Positions 7,908 through 16,940 of a stretch of DNA of 50,457 nucleotides are shown here, piece after piece. Source of the DNA: a virus; IMG/VR virus record IMGVR_UViG_3300032523_000861, positions 1 to 50,457 of that record. The stretch is one strand, 5' to 3'. A model generated the notes under the pieces. That model worked only from the letters and a program-made list of their open reading frames with translations. It ran no database searches and had not been told where the DNA came from. The translations under genes were made by a program, and so were the position numbers. The number at the start of each line of letters is the position of its first letter. The stretch's first letter is position 1.

Positions 7908-8801
7908 TTAGGTATTTGATTGTTTTTTAATCAATTCTTTGGCAAATTTGGTAACTTCTTCTTGTCCCAATGAATTAGCTTTATCATAAAACTCTTTTTT
8001 CCTATCAATTGGTTTTATTTTACCATCAAATGAAGGAGTTCTATTTATATAATCCTCTGTTATATAAACACCATCTAACACTATTTGTTTAATATCATAT
8101 CCCAATTTTATAGCCAATTGTGCCGCTGACATACCATATGTATCTTCAGGCCCGTACCCACCAAATGATTCAGGTATACCTACTAATTCCCAAAATGATT
8201 TAGAATATAAAGTATGCATACCACATCCAAATTTTATTGTTTCAATTTGTCTAGCATTTATTTGTTTAATTTCCTGAGTATATGTATTTTTTATTATATC
8301 TTTATTATCAATAGAATACCCATATGGTTTATCCAAATAATCAGAGTGACATAATATATCCCAAGTATCATCCCACCATTTAGCAAGAGATGGTGATACT
8401 ATATAAACCCCATCCAATTGATATGATACGTTTAACTGATGTTTTAACATATGTTCGTGAAACAAAATATCAGTATCACAAAATATAAATTGGTCATAAT
8501 CTAATTTATAACTTTCTCTCTTTTGTTGAGTAGTTCCCCAACAAGAAGTATCTAATATTACTTCATTAATATTCTTTATACCATTAAAAAGAATAGCAAA
8601 TCTAGATATAAAATGCCCGTTTTTCAATTCACTATTTTTCCAATCAGTTAATTCTGGATTTAGGTTTAATGTTACCTTTAATGTAACATCGTCATTTTCA
8701 TCCAAATACATCAATGCCCTTTTCATTTGCTGCATTAATCTTTCAAACATTTCAATTTCAGCCGGCATAACGTGTATGCAAATAAGTGTCCTTTTTTTCA
8801 T
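7908..8801 (-). CDS. GT-A-type glycosyltransferase, last gene of the sugar operon
   Basis: A 297-residue protein with a likely metal- and nucleotide-binding DxD motif (FIFCDTDILF) and a downstream FGGYGPEDTYG, which resembles the G-x-x-x-E-D acceptor/catalytic region of GT2/GT7-like galactosyltransferases. No membrane helix, so it is probably cytosolic. The start (MKKRTLICIHVMP) overlaps the previous gene's stop as TAATG, supporting translational coupling. Acceptor and donor cannot be read from the sequence. Confidence 0.7.
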   Translation of the reverse strand: MKKRTLICIHVMPAEIEMFERLMQQMKRALMYLDENDDVTLKVTLNLNPELTDWKNSELKNGHFISRFAILFNGIKNINEVILDTSCWGTTQQKRESYKLDYDQFIFCDTDILFHEHMLKHQLNVSYQLDGVYIVSPSLAKWWDDTWDILCHSDYLDKPYGYSIDNKDIIKNTYTQEIKQINARQIETIKFGCGMHTLYSKSFWELVGIPESFGGYGPEDTYGMSAAQLAIKLGYDIKQIVLDGVYITEDYINRTPSFDGKIKPIDRKKEFYDKANSLGQEEVTKFAKELIKKQSNT

Positions 8802-10033
8802 TAAAATATATTTTTAAAGAATGGGGTAACCATATCTTTTGTTCTTAAGTTAAATATGTGCATTTGGAATACATCCCATTCAAAACTACCAACCGAATCC
8901 GTTTGCTGAATAATGAATGGTATATTTTTTATAAATGATGTAAAATTTTCATTTGTCAATTTAGAGCCATCAAACATTATTTGCACATCACCTTTCATCT
9001 CATCGCCAATAGAATGTATCTTATCCGATATATCAAACATAGTTTCTTTTTTCTCCTCATCTACATACCATTGATAATTACAATCAACATACAATCTATC
9101 ACACCAAGGTTCTAACGCTTGTAATAATTGAGGATAACAATTGTGTACCACAAATGTAGTATCGTATCTATTAGGTACGATTGGCATCATAAGGTCATCA
9201 TGCAATACATCGGTGTGCCACTTTCTCCACCACTCTTTGAATTTGTTTTGTCTTAGTTCTAAATACTCTTTTGAATCTTTAGGTTTGTACCAAATAGTTC
9301 CATCCGGCATTGGTATCTCCTTTTCAATTTCAATACCATCTTTGAATCTACTACCTCTACAAGTCATATGATATACAAATGCATCTCTACTCTGAATTAA
9401 TTTATAATCACATAAATGGAATCTATTGAATATATCAGAATCTTCCAACTCCATAGGTGCGAATAATTTATCATGCCCACCCATACTTCGGAAATCTTCT
9501 TTGTATAACATCCAAGGTGCAAAAATACCATTGGTAGTTTTATCTTCCATCACATATTCGGTTTCATACACAAACTTTTTGAAAGCATCGGTATCAAATG
9601 TTTCCGGCTCCATGCCAAAATCCTTAACATACTTTTCAGGTCCCGGTGGATGTAATGGTGGTTCGATACGAGTAGCACTTACAACTGATAATGGTGTTAA
9701 GTTCTTTAACATATTACCAACATAGTTTTGTGTTACAATCATATCCGAATGTAAGATAGTAACAACAGGTGTTTGTGCCATATTAATACCTATATCATAT
9801 AAAACGGTGTGTCCAACTCTTTCCGGTCCTTCGTTTCTATATGATTTAATATATGGATGTTTATCTTCCATTAATTGGACCCATTCCCAAGTCCCATCGG
9901 TTGAGGCATCATCTAATATTATTATATTATGAGTATCACCATAACAATCTTCAATACTATTAATTGCTTGCTTTAAATATTTTACATTATTCCTACAAGG
10001 TATAATAAAAGTAACTCTTTGATTTATTGTCAT
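8801..10033 (-). CDS. GT2 family glycosyltransferase
   Basis: A 410-residue protein. The N-terminal ~260 residues form a GT-A/GT2 domain: strand and loop FIIPCRNNVKYL, nucleotide-binding ILDDASTDGTW and a DxD-like LHSDMIV. An ELEDSDIFNRF segment is a plausible catalytic-base region. The C-terminal ~150 residues have no clear family and may bind acceptor or partner. It overlaps its neighbours by one base at each end (TAATG), placing it firmly in the sugar operon. Confidence 0.8.
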   Translation of the reverse strand: MTINQRVTFIIPCRNNVKYLKQAINSIEDCYGDTHNIIILDDASTDGTWEWVQLMEDKHPYIKSYRNEGPERVGHTVLYDIGINMAQTPVVTILHSDMIVTQNYVGNMLKNLTPLSVVSATRIEPPLHPPGPEKYVKDFGMEPETFDTDAFKKFVYETEYVMEDKTTNGIFAPWMLYKEDFRSMGGHDKLFAPMELEDSDIFNRFHLCDYKLIQSRDAFVYHMTCRGSRFKDGIEIEKEIPMPDGTIWYKPKDSKEYLELRQNKFKEWWRKWHTDVLHDDLMMPIVPNRYDTTFVVHNCYPQLLQALEPWCDRLYVDCNYQWYVDEEKKETMFDISDKIHSIGDEMKGDVQIMFDGSKLTNENFTSFIKNIPFIIQQTDSVGSFEWDVFQMHIFNLRTKDMVTPFFKNIF

Positions 10034-10383
10034 TATTTTTTATTTTCTAAGTAATATTTTAAATCTTCATTTTCCAATTCATACAAACTATTAATATAAG
10101 TTACTGATATGGTTTTCATTCCATTTTCCAATTTATCACCACCACCTAATTTATTATAATTTGGGTCTAAAAATGTTGATTTTTTTGGACTGTATATTTT
10201 TACAATATCTTCTTTTTTTGGAGAGTCATATGTAAATAAATAAAAAGATATTTCATGTCCTTCTTCTTTTAATGGATTTATAATATTACTCATAAACCCA
10301 TCAATGGCATCTTCATAATTTCTATATCTACCAACCCCACCATCGTTATACGAAACTCCTACTAAATTAATTCCTATTTTCAT
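10033..10383 (-). CDS. Truncated glycosylation-cluster protein with a borrowed 3' tail
   Basis: The start is the ATG at 10381-10383 (MKIGINLVG), which overlaps the upstream stop as ATGA; an in-frame extension beginning MYWGL is unlikely. The 116-residue product resembles the first ~70 residues of the 238-residue protein at 16218-16934 (both begin MKI, then DxFxxS/T-type strands and a YSPKKSTFLDP / YNPKASLFEP segment). It lacks the remaining two thirds. Its last residues, EDLKYYLENKK, match the last residues of the nucleotidyltransferase at 10811 (EDLKYYLENHK), and about 26 of 28 bases match at the DNA level. It may be a remnant fused to another gene's tail, and its function may be lost. Confidence 0.65.
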   Translation of the reverse strand: MKIGINLVGVSYNDGGVGRYRNYEDAIDGFMSNIINPLKEEGHEISFYLFTYDSPKKEDIVKIYSPKKSTFLDPNYNKLGGGDKLENGMKTISVTYINSLYELENEDLKYYLENKK

Positions 10384-10814
10384 TTGTAATTGATTATATA
10401 ATCCGAACAAACCCCAATACACTCACTAACATCATCGGTATGTATTTCAGGTAATACTGCAATACTTCTTTGGATTGGTTGTTTACCAGGAAATGCCCAA
10501 ATAAAATTTTTTGATGTTAAAGTTATAGTATCCGTTTGATGCCAAAAATAATTAAACCCACCGATTGCATTAAACCACTCAACTGCTTCTATATTTTTAC
10601 AATGTATCCATAATTTATCAACTCTTTGATTAAACCAAAGTTGCGATACCCCATATTGCGGTTCATCGTGTCCTAATAATAAAACACCCTCAATTATCCA
10701 TACATCTATTTCAACTTCAAATTCAGCATGAATTGCCTCATCGATATAATCTGGATGATTTTCGTTTGCAGGTAATTTTCCGTTTATATTTCCCCTATGT
10801 GATATTAATCTCAT
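10380..10814 (-). CDS. Short glycerophosphodiesterase-like (GDPD/PLC barrel) protein
   Basis: A 144-residue protein. The N-terminus has the GDPD-type pattern: HRG at residues 6-8, NENHPDYIDEAI, a VEIDVW strand with two acidic residues, and LLGHDEP with the second His. Full GDPD barrels are about 230-300 residues, so this is a short form or a partial barrel. The family hydrolyses glycerophosphodiesters or related phosphodiesters; here it could process a glycan-linked phosphodiester, but that is inference. It overlaps both neighbours by ATGA (10380-10383 and 10811-10814). Confidence 0.65.
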   Translation of the reverse strand: MRLISHRGNINGKLPANENHPDYIDEAIHAEFEVEIDVWIIEGVLLLGHDEPQYGVSQLWFNQRVDKLWIHCKNIEAVEWFNAIGGFNYFWHQTDTITLTSKNFIWAFPGKQPIQRSIAVLPEIHTDDVSECIGVCSDYIINYK

Positions 10815-12175
10815 TTGTGATTTTCTAAATAATATTTTAAATCCTCAGGTGTACCCAATCCCCACATTTTTTCAATATGGAATGTTTTAATTATTTTACA
10901 ATCCGCGATTGCTTCGTTGAATACCGGACAAGTATAAAATTCACCATTAGTTCTGATATTTTTACTAATCATTTGTTCTGCGTATTTTACATAATCAGAA
11001 CCCTTTGCCCAATAATAAACACCAACAGTTGCTATGTCTGAAATTGGATTCTTTTCTTGTACTTCAGTCACATATCCATATTCATCAACTTTAGCAAATG
11101 ACCACTTAGGATGTGTTGCAGTAAATGATACAATTCCACCATCTACTTTTTGTTCAATCATCTTATACATAAACTCATTAGAATCCCATTCTAAAAATTG
11201 GTCAGAGTTTGCCATAACTAATGGAGTATCTGAATCAATAAATTCTTTTGCTAATAAAGTAGTACAAGCTGCACCCTCTGTAATACCATCAACTTCCACA
11301 ATTTTACAATTAGGAGTTATTAGGTTTAAAAGAGTATCTAAATTATATTTTGCTCTATGTTCTTTTTGAACTACAAAGATGAATGTTGCATCAATATTTA
11401 AATTGTCCACAACGGTTTGAATCATAGGTTTTCCATCCACATCGATTAGTGGTTTTGGGAATGTGTAACCTGCTTGTTGGAATCTACTTCCTGCTCCTGC
11501 CATTGGAATGAGCACATTCAATTTACCTCCTTGCCATTTTGGTATGCTCATAGTATGTTTTGTTTCGTCTAATTTACGAATAATTTTTGATAAATCCAAG
11601 TCTTTTGGAGAATTTACTCTTAAAACATTTGCTCTACTTCTACTTGCAGCAAGTAACCCATGTGGTGAATCTTCTACAATAAGAGTTTCTTCTGGCAATA
11701 CACCCATCATACTCATTGTCTTCCAATACATTTCAGGATGTGGTTTAGAGTTCTTTACATCTTCATTAGAGATGATTAAATCCATATACTCAATTATGCC
11801 TATTTTAGCTAACATCACCAATACAGACCTTCTAATTGAGTTTGAAGCACATGCTAACTTATACCCCCTGTTTCTTAATTCCTTAAATAATTCAATCTTT
11901 TCTAAATCAGGTTGTAATTCTGAGATAGCTTCAATGGTTAAGTGTTGCTTTCTATACCAAATATCATCATAGAACTCCGGATGTAATCCTTTGTTTTTAG
12001 TAAGCAGTTCTAATTTTTGTGTTGTCTTTAATCCATCATATATTGATAGATGTTCAGCTTCAGTAATTACATACTTCTCATCAATTTCTTTTAGAGCTTG
12101 GTTTAGTGTATCATAGTGGATTTTTTTAGCCTCTACCAATACACCATCCAAATCAAACACGATTAATTTTATCAT
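10811..12175 (-). CDS. Bifunctional HAD phosphatase / sugar-phosphate nucleotidyltransferase
   Basis: A 454-residue fusion. Residues 1-205 are a HAD subfamily I phosphatase: nucleophile motif VFDLDGVLVE, then CASNS and VEDSPHG. Residues ~217-454 are a GT-A-type nucleotidyltransferase: LIPMAGAGSRF signature loop, FPKPLIDVDGKPMI and NSDQFLEW. Such enzymes form NDP-sugars from sugar-1-phosphates. With the HldE-like kinase directly upstream, the set (kinase, phosphatase, nucleotidyltransferase) matches the logic of NDP-heptose synthesis, although no GmhA isomerase is seen. The overlap with the kinase stop is TAATG. Confidence 0.85.
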   Translation of the reverse strand: MIKLIVFDLDGVLVEAKKIHYDTLNQALKEIDEKYVITEAEHLSIYDGLKTTQKLELLTKNKGLHPEFYDDIWYRKQHLTIEAISELQPDLEKIELFKELRNRGYKLACASNSIRRSVLVMLAKIGIIEYMDLIISNEDVKNSKPHPEMYWKTMSMMGVLPEETLIVEDSPHGLLAASRSRANVLRVNSPKDLDLSKIIRKLDETKHTMSIPKWQGGKLNVLIPMAGAGSRFQQAGYTFPKPLIDVDGKPMIQTVVDNLNIDATFIFVVQKEHRAKYNLDTLLNLITPNCKIVEVDGITEGAACTTLLAKEFIDSDTPLVMANSDQFLEWDSNEFMYKMIEQKVDGGIVSFTATHPKWSFAKVDEYGYVTEVQEKNPISDIATVGVYYWAKGSDYVKYAEQMISKNIRTNGEFYTCPVFNEAIADCKIIKTFHIEKMWGLGTPEDLKYYLENHK

Positions 12176-12930
12176 TAATAGATTTTAATATGATTACCAA
12201 CTTTTGTAACTCCTTTATGTTGAACTGCTATTGTTGCACATTGATTTGCATATACAATCGAACTATCAATATCTTTACTTCTACAATACTCAATTGCTAA
12301 TGCTGATATGAATGAATCTCCGGCTCCACTATTATCTCTCACTTCTACTTCATCAACATTGAATTCTTTATCCATATATTTACAACCTTTACCGCTCATA
12401 GTTACGATTAACTTATCGTAAAATTCTTTAAAGTATTGTCCGGCTGCAATATTGTTTTCATATTCATGTTCATTTATCTTAATGAACTTAGCACCTAACA
12501 TTTTTTCATTCACAATCTTTTTAGTATCAATGAATACCGTATTATGCTTTGAACAAATGTATTCAATATCATCATACTCCAAAAATCCTTTGTTGTAATC
12601 TGATATAATAACTGCACAATAATCGGAATACGGAATGTGTTCTAATCCTTCAACTCTTTGTGATTTGTTTGCATCCGAATCAACTCTAATGATTTGGTGA
12701 TTTGTTTTTTCTTCAACATATCGAGTCTTAGTAATAACTTCCTGATTTGTTATCAAATCCACTTCAACATTCAATGATTCTATATTCTCATATACATTAG
12801 CTGCCATCCCACCTGTTTCAGTTTTTCTCTTAGGAATGAATACAGGCACAGGAGCTTCAGGACACAACCTATTGGCTGTGCCATAAATGAATACGTCTTT
12901 ACAACTATCTCCTATAACTAATATTTTCAT
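12175..12930 (-). CDS. PfkB-family sugar kinase, HldE/RfaE-like
   Basis: A 251-residue kinase. It has the N-terminal GDSCKDVFIYG, the HldE-type RLCPEAPVPVF, the substrate loop GGMAANV and the catalytic NSGAGDSF motif with its Asp near residue 207. HldE N-terminal domains phosphorylate heptose-7-phosphate at C1. This protein is shorter than the ~320-residue family norm and lacks the HldE nucleotidyltransferase domain, which the next gene could replace. The exact sugar is not determined by sequence. Confidence 0.8.
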   Translation of the reverse strand: MKILVIGDSCKDVFIYGTANRLCPEAPVPVFIPKRKTETGGMAANVYENIESLNVEVDLITNQEVITKTRYVEEKTNHQIIRVDSDANKSQRVEGLEHIPYSDYCAVIISDYNKGFLEYDDIEYICSKHNTVFIDTKKIVNEKMLGAKFIKINEHEYENNIAAGQYFKEFYDKLIVTMSGKGCKYMDKEFNVDEVEVRDNSGAGDSFISALAIEYCRSKDIDSSIVYANQCATIAVQHKGVTKVGNHIKIY

Positions 12931-12941
12931 AACTTTTTATT

Positions 12942-13346
12942 TTACCAACTAATTTCCCAATCTTTAAAATCGGCTGCTAAGCAATCAATTTTATAATCCT
13001 TTCTGCCACCCATAACTTCCTGAATCTTATTCTTAGCTACGTTACGGATACCATTCAATCCATGTGTTAATTCTAAATCGTTACCATCTTTGATTCCCTT
13101 ACGATAGTTTGATTCATTGTGCCAAATATGTAAGTTCATTTGTGATAACACTACAATTGCTCTGATTGTTTCTGCTGTAACCGGTTCTTTACTTTCATTT
13201 AAATATAATTGAATATCATGTACAATTGCGTTAATTTCTTCTGCGTATTCCTCTTTGTGTTCAGCGATGAACACCTCTTTCAATTGTACGATAGATAATC
13301 TATCTACTAATTCACTTAGCGTTGGTAAGTATTTTCTGTCTGCCAT
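12942..13346 (-). CDS. Conserved helical protein of unknown function in the sugar operon
   Basis: A 134-residue soluble, mostly helical protein. It begins with PTLSELVDRLSIVQLKEVF and contains a HDIQLYL segment and a C-terminal Trp-rich end (DWEISW). No catalytic motif is evident. Its position, 11 bases before the kinase gene and 2 bases after the epimerase gene, suggests a role in the same pathway. I have an impression of similar short proteins beside sugar-kinase genes in other phages but cannot name a family. Confidence 0.65.
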   Translation of the reverse strand: MADRKYLPTLSELVDRLSIVQLKEVFIAEHKEEYAEEINAIVHDIQLYLNESKEPVTAETIRAIVVLSQMNLHIWHNESNYRKGIKDGNDLELTHGLNGIRNVAKNKIQEVMGGRKDYKIDCLAADFKDWEISW

Positions 13347-13348
13347 AA

Positions 13349-14284
13349 TTAAAGGTTTGTAAAATTTTGATTGTTTTTGTTTATTACGATTTTGTATGCC
13401 GATATCAATTGTTTGATTCCGTAATCTAAATCATAAATTGGTTTCCATCCCAATGCCTCTAATTTTTCATTTGATACGATATAGTTTCTCTTATCAAAAT
13501 CTTCTTTGAAATCATCTTGCTTAATCACCAAAGATGGAATATATTTTTTAATTGTTTCTGCTAATTCTAATTTACTTAAGTTAGCAGTTGATAAACCTAC
13601 ATTGAATGCGTGTCCTTTACACTTATCATAATTCTCAATAATAAATTGGAATGTACGAGCTATGTCCTGAACGTGAATGTAGTTTCTTTTAAAATGTGCT
13701 TCAAATAATACTAAGTATCCGTCTACTACACTCTTATAAACAAAATCGTTTACTAATAAATCAGTTCTCATACGAGGTGATACACCAAATACGGTTGCTA
13801 ATCTTAATGATACTCCATTTCCTTTTGCTAACATAGTGTTCTCTGCATCACATTTAGTTTTAGCGTAAAGTGATAATGGGTTGAATGGTGATTCTTCGGT
13901 AATGATTGAATCAGATGAACCATATTGTGAATTAGTATTAGGTAAGATTAACTTTTGGTCATCTCTTAATACTTCAACAATATCAGCTACTTGCTGATAG
14001 TTCACAGCTACCGTTAATTCCGGATTAGCTTTACATGCAGGCATTCCTACAATTGCTGCCAAAGGAATAATCACATCATTTAATTCTACTAACTCTTGTA
14101 AAAGTTTTTTATCTCTTACATCACCTAATTCAAATTGAAATTTAGGGTTACCAAATAAATGTAATAAAGTTACTTGGTCATACATTAAATTGTCCAATAC
14201 CGTAACAGTGTAACCTGCCTCTAATAAATGTCTAGTTAAATTTGAACCTAAATAACCAGCTCCTCCTGTAATTAATACTTTCAT
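13349..14284 (-). CDS. NAD-dependent sugar epimerase/dehydratase (SDR)
   Basis: A 311-residue extended SDR. The Rossmann motif is ITGGAGYLGSNL (GxxGxxG) and the catalytic YxxxK is in SLYAKTKCDAE. PLAAIVGMP is the NAD-binding strand-4 region and RNYIHVQDIA the C-terminal substrate region. It acts on a nucleotide-sugar, probably as an epimerase or dehydratase; the substrate cannot be deduced. It overlaps the next SDR gene upstream by ATGA. Confidence 0.85.
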   Translation of the reverse strand: MKVLITGGAGYLGSNLTRHLLEAGYTVTVLDNLMYDQVTLLHLFGNPKFQFELGDVRDKKLLQELVELNDVIIPLAAIVGMPACKANPELTVAVNYQQVADIVEVLRDDQKLILPNTNSQYGSSDSIITEESPFNPLSLYAKTKCDAENTMLAKGNGVSLRLATVFGVSPRMRTDLLVNDFVYKSVVDGYLVLFEAHFKRNYIHVQDIARTFQFIIENYDKCKGHAFNVGLSTANLSKLELAETIKKYIPSLVIKQDDFKEDFDKRNYIVSNEKLEALGWKPIYDLDYGIKQLISAYKIVINKNNQNFTNL

Positions 14285-15255
14285 ATTCTTTGTTTTATAT
14301 CGTTATATACTATTGTTAATCCATCTCTTAAAGATGTTTGTGCCTCCCAACCTAATTCTTCTTTTGCTAAACTACAATCACACCATTGTCCCCAAATGAC
14401 TGTGTTCTTTGTTGTATCCCATTCAATGTTAATATCCTTACCACTAATCTCAACAACAGTGTTTGCTATTTCTTCAATGGTACATCTTTCCCCCTTACCA
14501 ACATTATATGGTCCAACTATTTGTTTCGTATCCATTGCTTCAATCATTTTCTCAACACAATCTAATGCATCATCAATGAAACAATAAGAACGAGTTTCCT
14601 TTCCAGTTCCCCATACACTAAATGGTACTTCAGAATATTTGATTGCTCTATGTGAGAATACAGGAATAACCGAACCACTTTCTAACTTAAAGTCCTGATT
14701 TGGTCCGTAGATACCAATGAATCTTGCTATTGCCACTTTCATCCAATCATTTTCAACTACTGCGGATTCAATTGCTTTTTCACCAATCAACTTTGCCCAA
14801 CCATATGATAGTTCAGGATTTGCTGGGTAAGCATCTGATTCTTTAATCATTGGGGAATCTACTATTGTTTGTAATTCTTTTGGATAAATGTGTGCCGATG
14901 ATGCGTAGAAGTATGTATCTATTTTATTCTCAATAACACCTCTTAATACGTTACTATCCATCTTCATATTAGCGTTCATCACTTCATATGGCTTAGATAA
15001 GTAAGTACCAATACCACCAACCTTTGATGCCAAATGTATTACTACATCCTTACCAATGAAATATCTACCACATTCATCGTAATCAGTTAAATCAGTATGT
15101 ATCATTTTAATATCAGTAATAATGTCTGATATGAATTCAACTCTACCCCTTTCCAAATTATCTATCACCGTAACATCATGTCCTTGCTTAACTAATCTCT
15201 TAACTAAATGAGAACCTATGAATCCGGCACCACCTGTAACTAATATTTTTTTCAT
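14281..15255 (-). CDS. NAD-dependent epimerase/dehydratase (SDR)
   Basis: The start is the ATG at 15253-15255 (MKKILVTGGAGFIGSHL); the in-frame extension upstream overlaps the preceding gene and adds nothing conserved. The 324-residue product has GGAGFIGSHLV, the NAD strand HLASKVGGIG and catalytic YGWAKLIGE. The overall look (KVGGIG, CFIDDALDCVE) is close to GDP-fucose-synthase- and dTDP/UDP-sugar-epimerase-type enzymes. TAATG overlap with the GDP-fucose synthase gene indicates coupled translation, and it may act in the same pathway. Confidence 0.85.
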   Translation of the reverse strand: MKKILVTGGAGFIGSHLVKRLVKQGHDVTVIDNLERGRVEFISDIITDIKMIHTDLTDYDECGRYFIGKDVVIHLASKVGGIGTYLSKPYEVMNANMKMDSNVLRGVIENKIDTYFYASSAHIYPKELQTIVDSPMIKESDAYPANPELSYGWAKLIGEKAIESAVVENDWMKVAIARFIGIYGPNQDFKLESGSVIPVFSHRAIKYSEVPFSVWGTGKETRSYCFIDDALDCVEKMIEAMDTKQIVGPYNVGKGERCTIEEIANTVVEISGKDINIEWDTTKNTVIWGQWCDCSLAKEELGWEAQTSLRDGLTIVYNDIKQRI

Positions 15256-16208
15256 TATAATCTTGCGGTTTCTTTGTTGTTTGAATACCAATCAATAGTT
15301 TCTTTTAAACCATCTTCTAAAGTTGTGTTTGGTACATATCCAAATGTTTCTTTGAATTTAGTCATATCGTAGAATCTCTTAGGTTGTCCATCTGGTCTAG
15401 TTGTATCCCAAATAATCTCACCTTTGTATCCTACTAACTTAGAGATAGTTTCATTCAATTCTTTAATAGATGTTTCAACACCAGTTCCTAAATTGAAAGG
15501 ACCTGTTTCGGTACAAGCCATAGCGTCAATGATTGCTTTAACAGTATCACCAACATATAAGAATTCTCTTGTTGCCACACCAGTTCCCCATACTTCAACG
15601 GTAGGTGAATTTGATTCTTTAGCTGCAATGAACTTTCTAATCAATGCAGGAATTACATGCGAATTCTCTAAATGAAAATTATCATAAGGTCCATAAAGAT
15701 TAGCTGGTAGTAATATCGTTGTGTTGAAACCATATTGTTCTCTATATGCCCATCCACCAATTACTAAGTTTTTCTTAGCTAATGAATAACCATATGAATT
15801 CATATCAGGCAATCCATTCCAAAAATCATCTTCTGAAAATGGTACAGGAATATCTTTTGGATATCCACATCCTGCCGCTAATGATACTAACTTCTCAACT
15901 CCATTGATGTAAGAGTAATGATTGATTAATACACTCATCATTGCGTTCTTATAAAAGAATTCAGCCGGTCTTGCTTTGTTAGCAGCAATACCACCAACTA
16001 AACCAGCGATGTGTAACACAACTTCAGGTTTGTTTTCTTCAAAATATCCCTTTACATCATTTTCTCTCGTCAAATCAACTTCAGCTGATGTTGGTGTTAG
16101 TAAATTTGTAAATCCTTTTCTTTGTAGTTCTTCTACTAAATTTTTACCTACGAAGCCGCTAGCTCCAGTAACTAAAATCTTTTTCTCTTTAAATTGTTCT
16201 ATATTCAT
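15255..16208 (-). CDS. fcl: GDP-L-fucose synthase
   Basis: A 317-residue SDR with VTGASGFVGKNL, HIAGLVGGIAANKARPAEF, catalytic YGYSLAKK and LYGPYDNFHLENSHVIPALI. The last two segments are characteristic of GDP-4-keto-6-deoxymannose epimerase-reductase (Fcl/WcaG), which makes GDP-L-fucose with NADPH. The usual SSCIYP segment is AAGCGYP here. No GDP-mannose 4,6-dehydratase is present in this window, so the substrate must come from the host or a gene elsewhere. The GT11 fucosyltransferase-like gene two genes further upstream fits a fucose-using pathway. Confidence 0.85.
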   Translation of the reverse strand: MNIEQFKEKKILVTGASGFVGKNLVEELQRKGFTNLLTPTSAEVDLTRENDVKGYFEENKPEVVLHIAGLVGGIAANKARPAEFFYKNAMMSVLINHYSYINGVEKLVSLAAGCGYPKDIPVPFSEDDFWNGLPDMNSYGYSLAKKNLVIGGWAYREQYGFNTTILLPANLYGPYDNFHLENSHVIPALIRKFIAAKESNSPTVEVWGTGVATREFLYVGDTVKAIIDAMACTETGPFNLGTGVETSIKELNETISKLVGYKGEIIWDTTRPDGQPKRFYDMTKFKETFGYVPNTTLEDGLKETIDWYSNNKETARL

Positions 16209-16217
16209 ATTATTTTT

Positions 16218-16934
16218 TTATTCCCAGTCAGTAGGTAGTGCTATATTATTATCCCACATACCATTATGTAGCATCCACCATTTATAAAATATAACAGCGT
16301 TTGACATATCTCCATTTGGTCCTGTTATTGATTGTGAAAATTTATGATACTCCGAATTTAAAATCATATTTTTTTCTAATTCATCATATATCGTTGAAAA
16401 TGGTTTCATTATTTTTTGAGAACCATAGAACCATATATCAGAAGGTCCTTGGTCAAAATATAACCAAAATGCCTGATACAATTTATCATTGACGATATCG
16501 GTTTGAAAATTTATAAATTGGGCAGGAGTTGGATGTCCTTTTGCACTTATACGATTTATTCTACCTAAATCAAATCTACTTTTTATTACAATATCATAAT
16601 TTTCACCAGTACTATCCAACAATTCAAACGATTTTTGAATAGAATAAAAATGAGATAATACCGTTTGTGGACTTCTTGATGGAGCAACTAATTTATGCAA
16701 TTCTTTTTTATTAACTAATTCACTAAAATCTTTTTGGGGTTCAAATAAAGATGCTTTAGGATTATATAAATTAGTTATGATATCGTGTTTATCTTCTTCC
16801 CAGCTATGAACAAATACATCAACATCACCTTTAGATAATATATGTTTTTTAATATACTCATATCCATCAATTCCAAGTGAAGTATCATCTGTTGCTGAGT
16901 TAAATAATCCATGTAAGCAAAGTGCTATTTTCAT
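16218..16934 (-). CDS. Putative glycosylation protein of unrecognised family
   Basis: A 238-residue protein with an N-terminal strand (KIALCLHGLFNS), a D-V-D-V-F-V-H-S-W strand and turn, and YDIVIKSRFDL with a possible substrate-binding region. It lacks a membrane segment. Proteins of this look sit in polysaccharide clusters and are often annotated as glycosyltransferase-like, but I cannot identify the fold with certainty. The truncated gene at 10033-10383 resembles its first third. Confidence 0.6.
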   Translation of the reverse strand: MKIALCLHGLFNSATDDTSLGIDGYEYIKKHILSKGDVDVFVHSWEEDKHDIITNLYNPKASLFEPQKDFSELVNKKELHKLVAPSRSPQTVLSHFYSIQKSFELLDSTGENYDIVIKSRFDLGRINRISAKGHPTPAQFINFQTDIVNDKLYQAFWLYFDQGPSDIWFYGSQKIMKPFSTIYDELEKNMILNSEYHKFSQSITGPNGDMSNAVIFYKWWMLHNGMWDNNIALPTDWE

Positions 16935-16940
16935 ATAATT

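Noticed and set aside
10384-10422. Upstream extension (MYWGLFGLYNQLQ) of the truncated gene
   Set aside because: It lies inside the previous gene in another frame, whereas the inner ATG gives the ATGA overlap common in this operon and a normal MKI-type start.
14281-15255. GDP-mannose 4,6-dehydratase
   Set aside because: Would complete the fucose pathway, but the protein looks like a smaller Fcl/epimerase-type SDR without the Gmd pattern.
15256-15291. Upstream extension of the SDR gene
   Set aside because: The Rossmann motif begins right after the inner ATG (MKKILVTGG), which overlaps the previous stop as TAATG.
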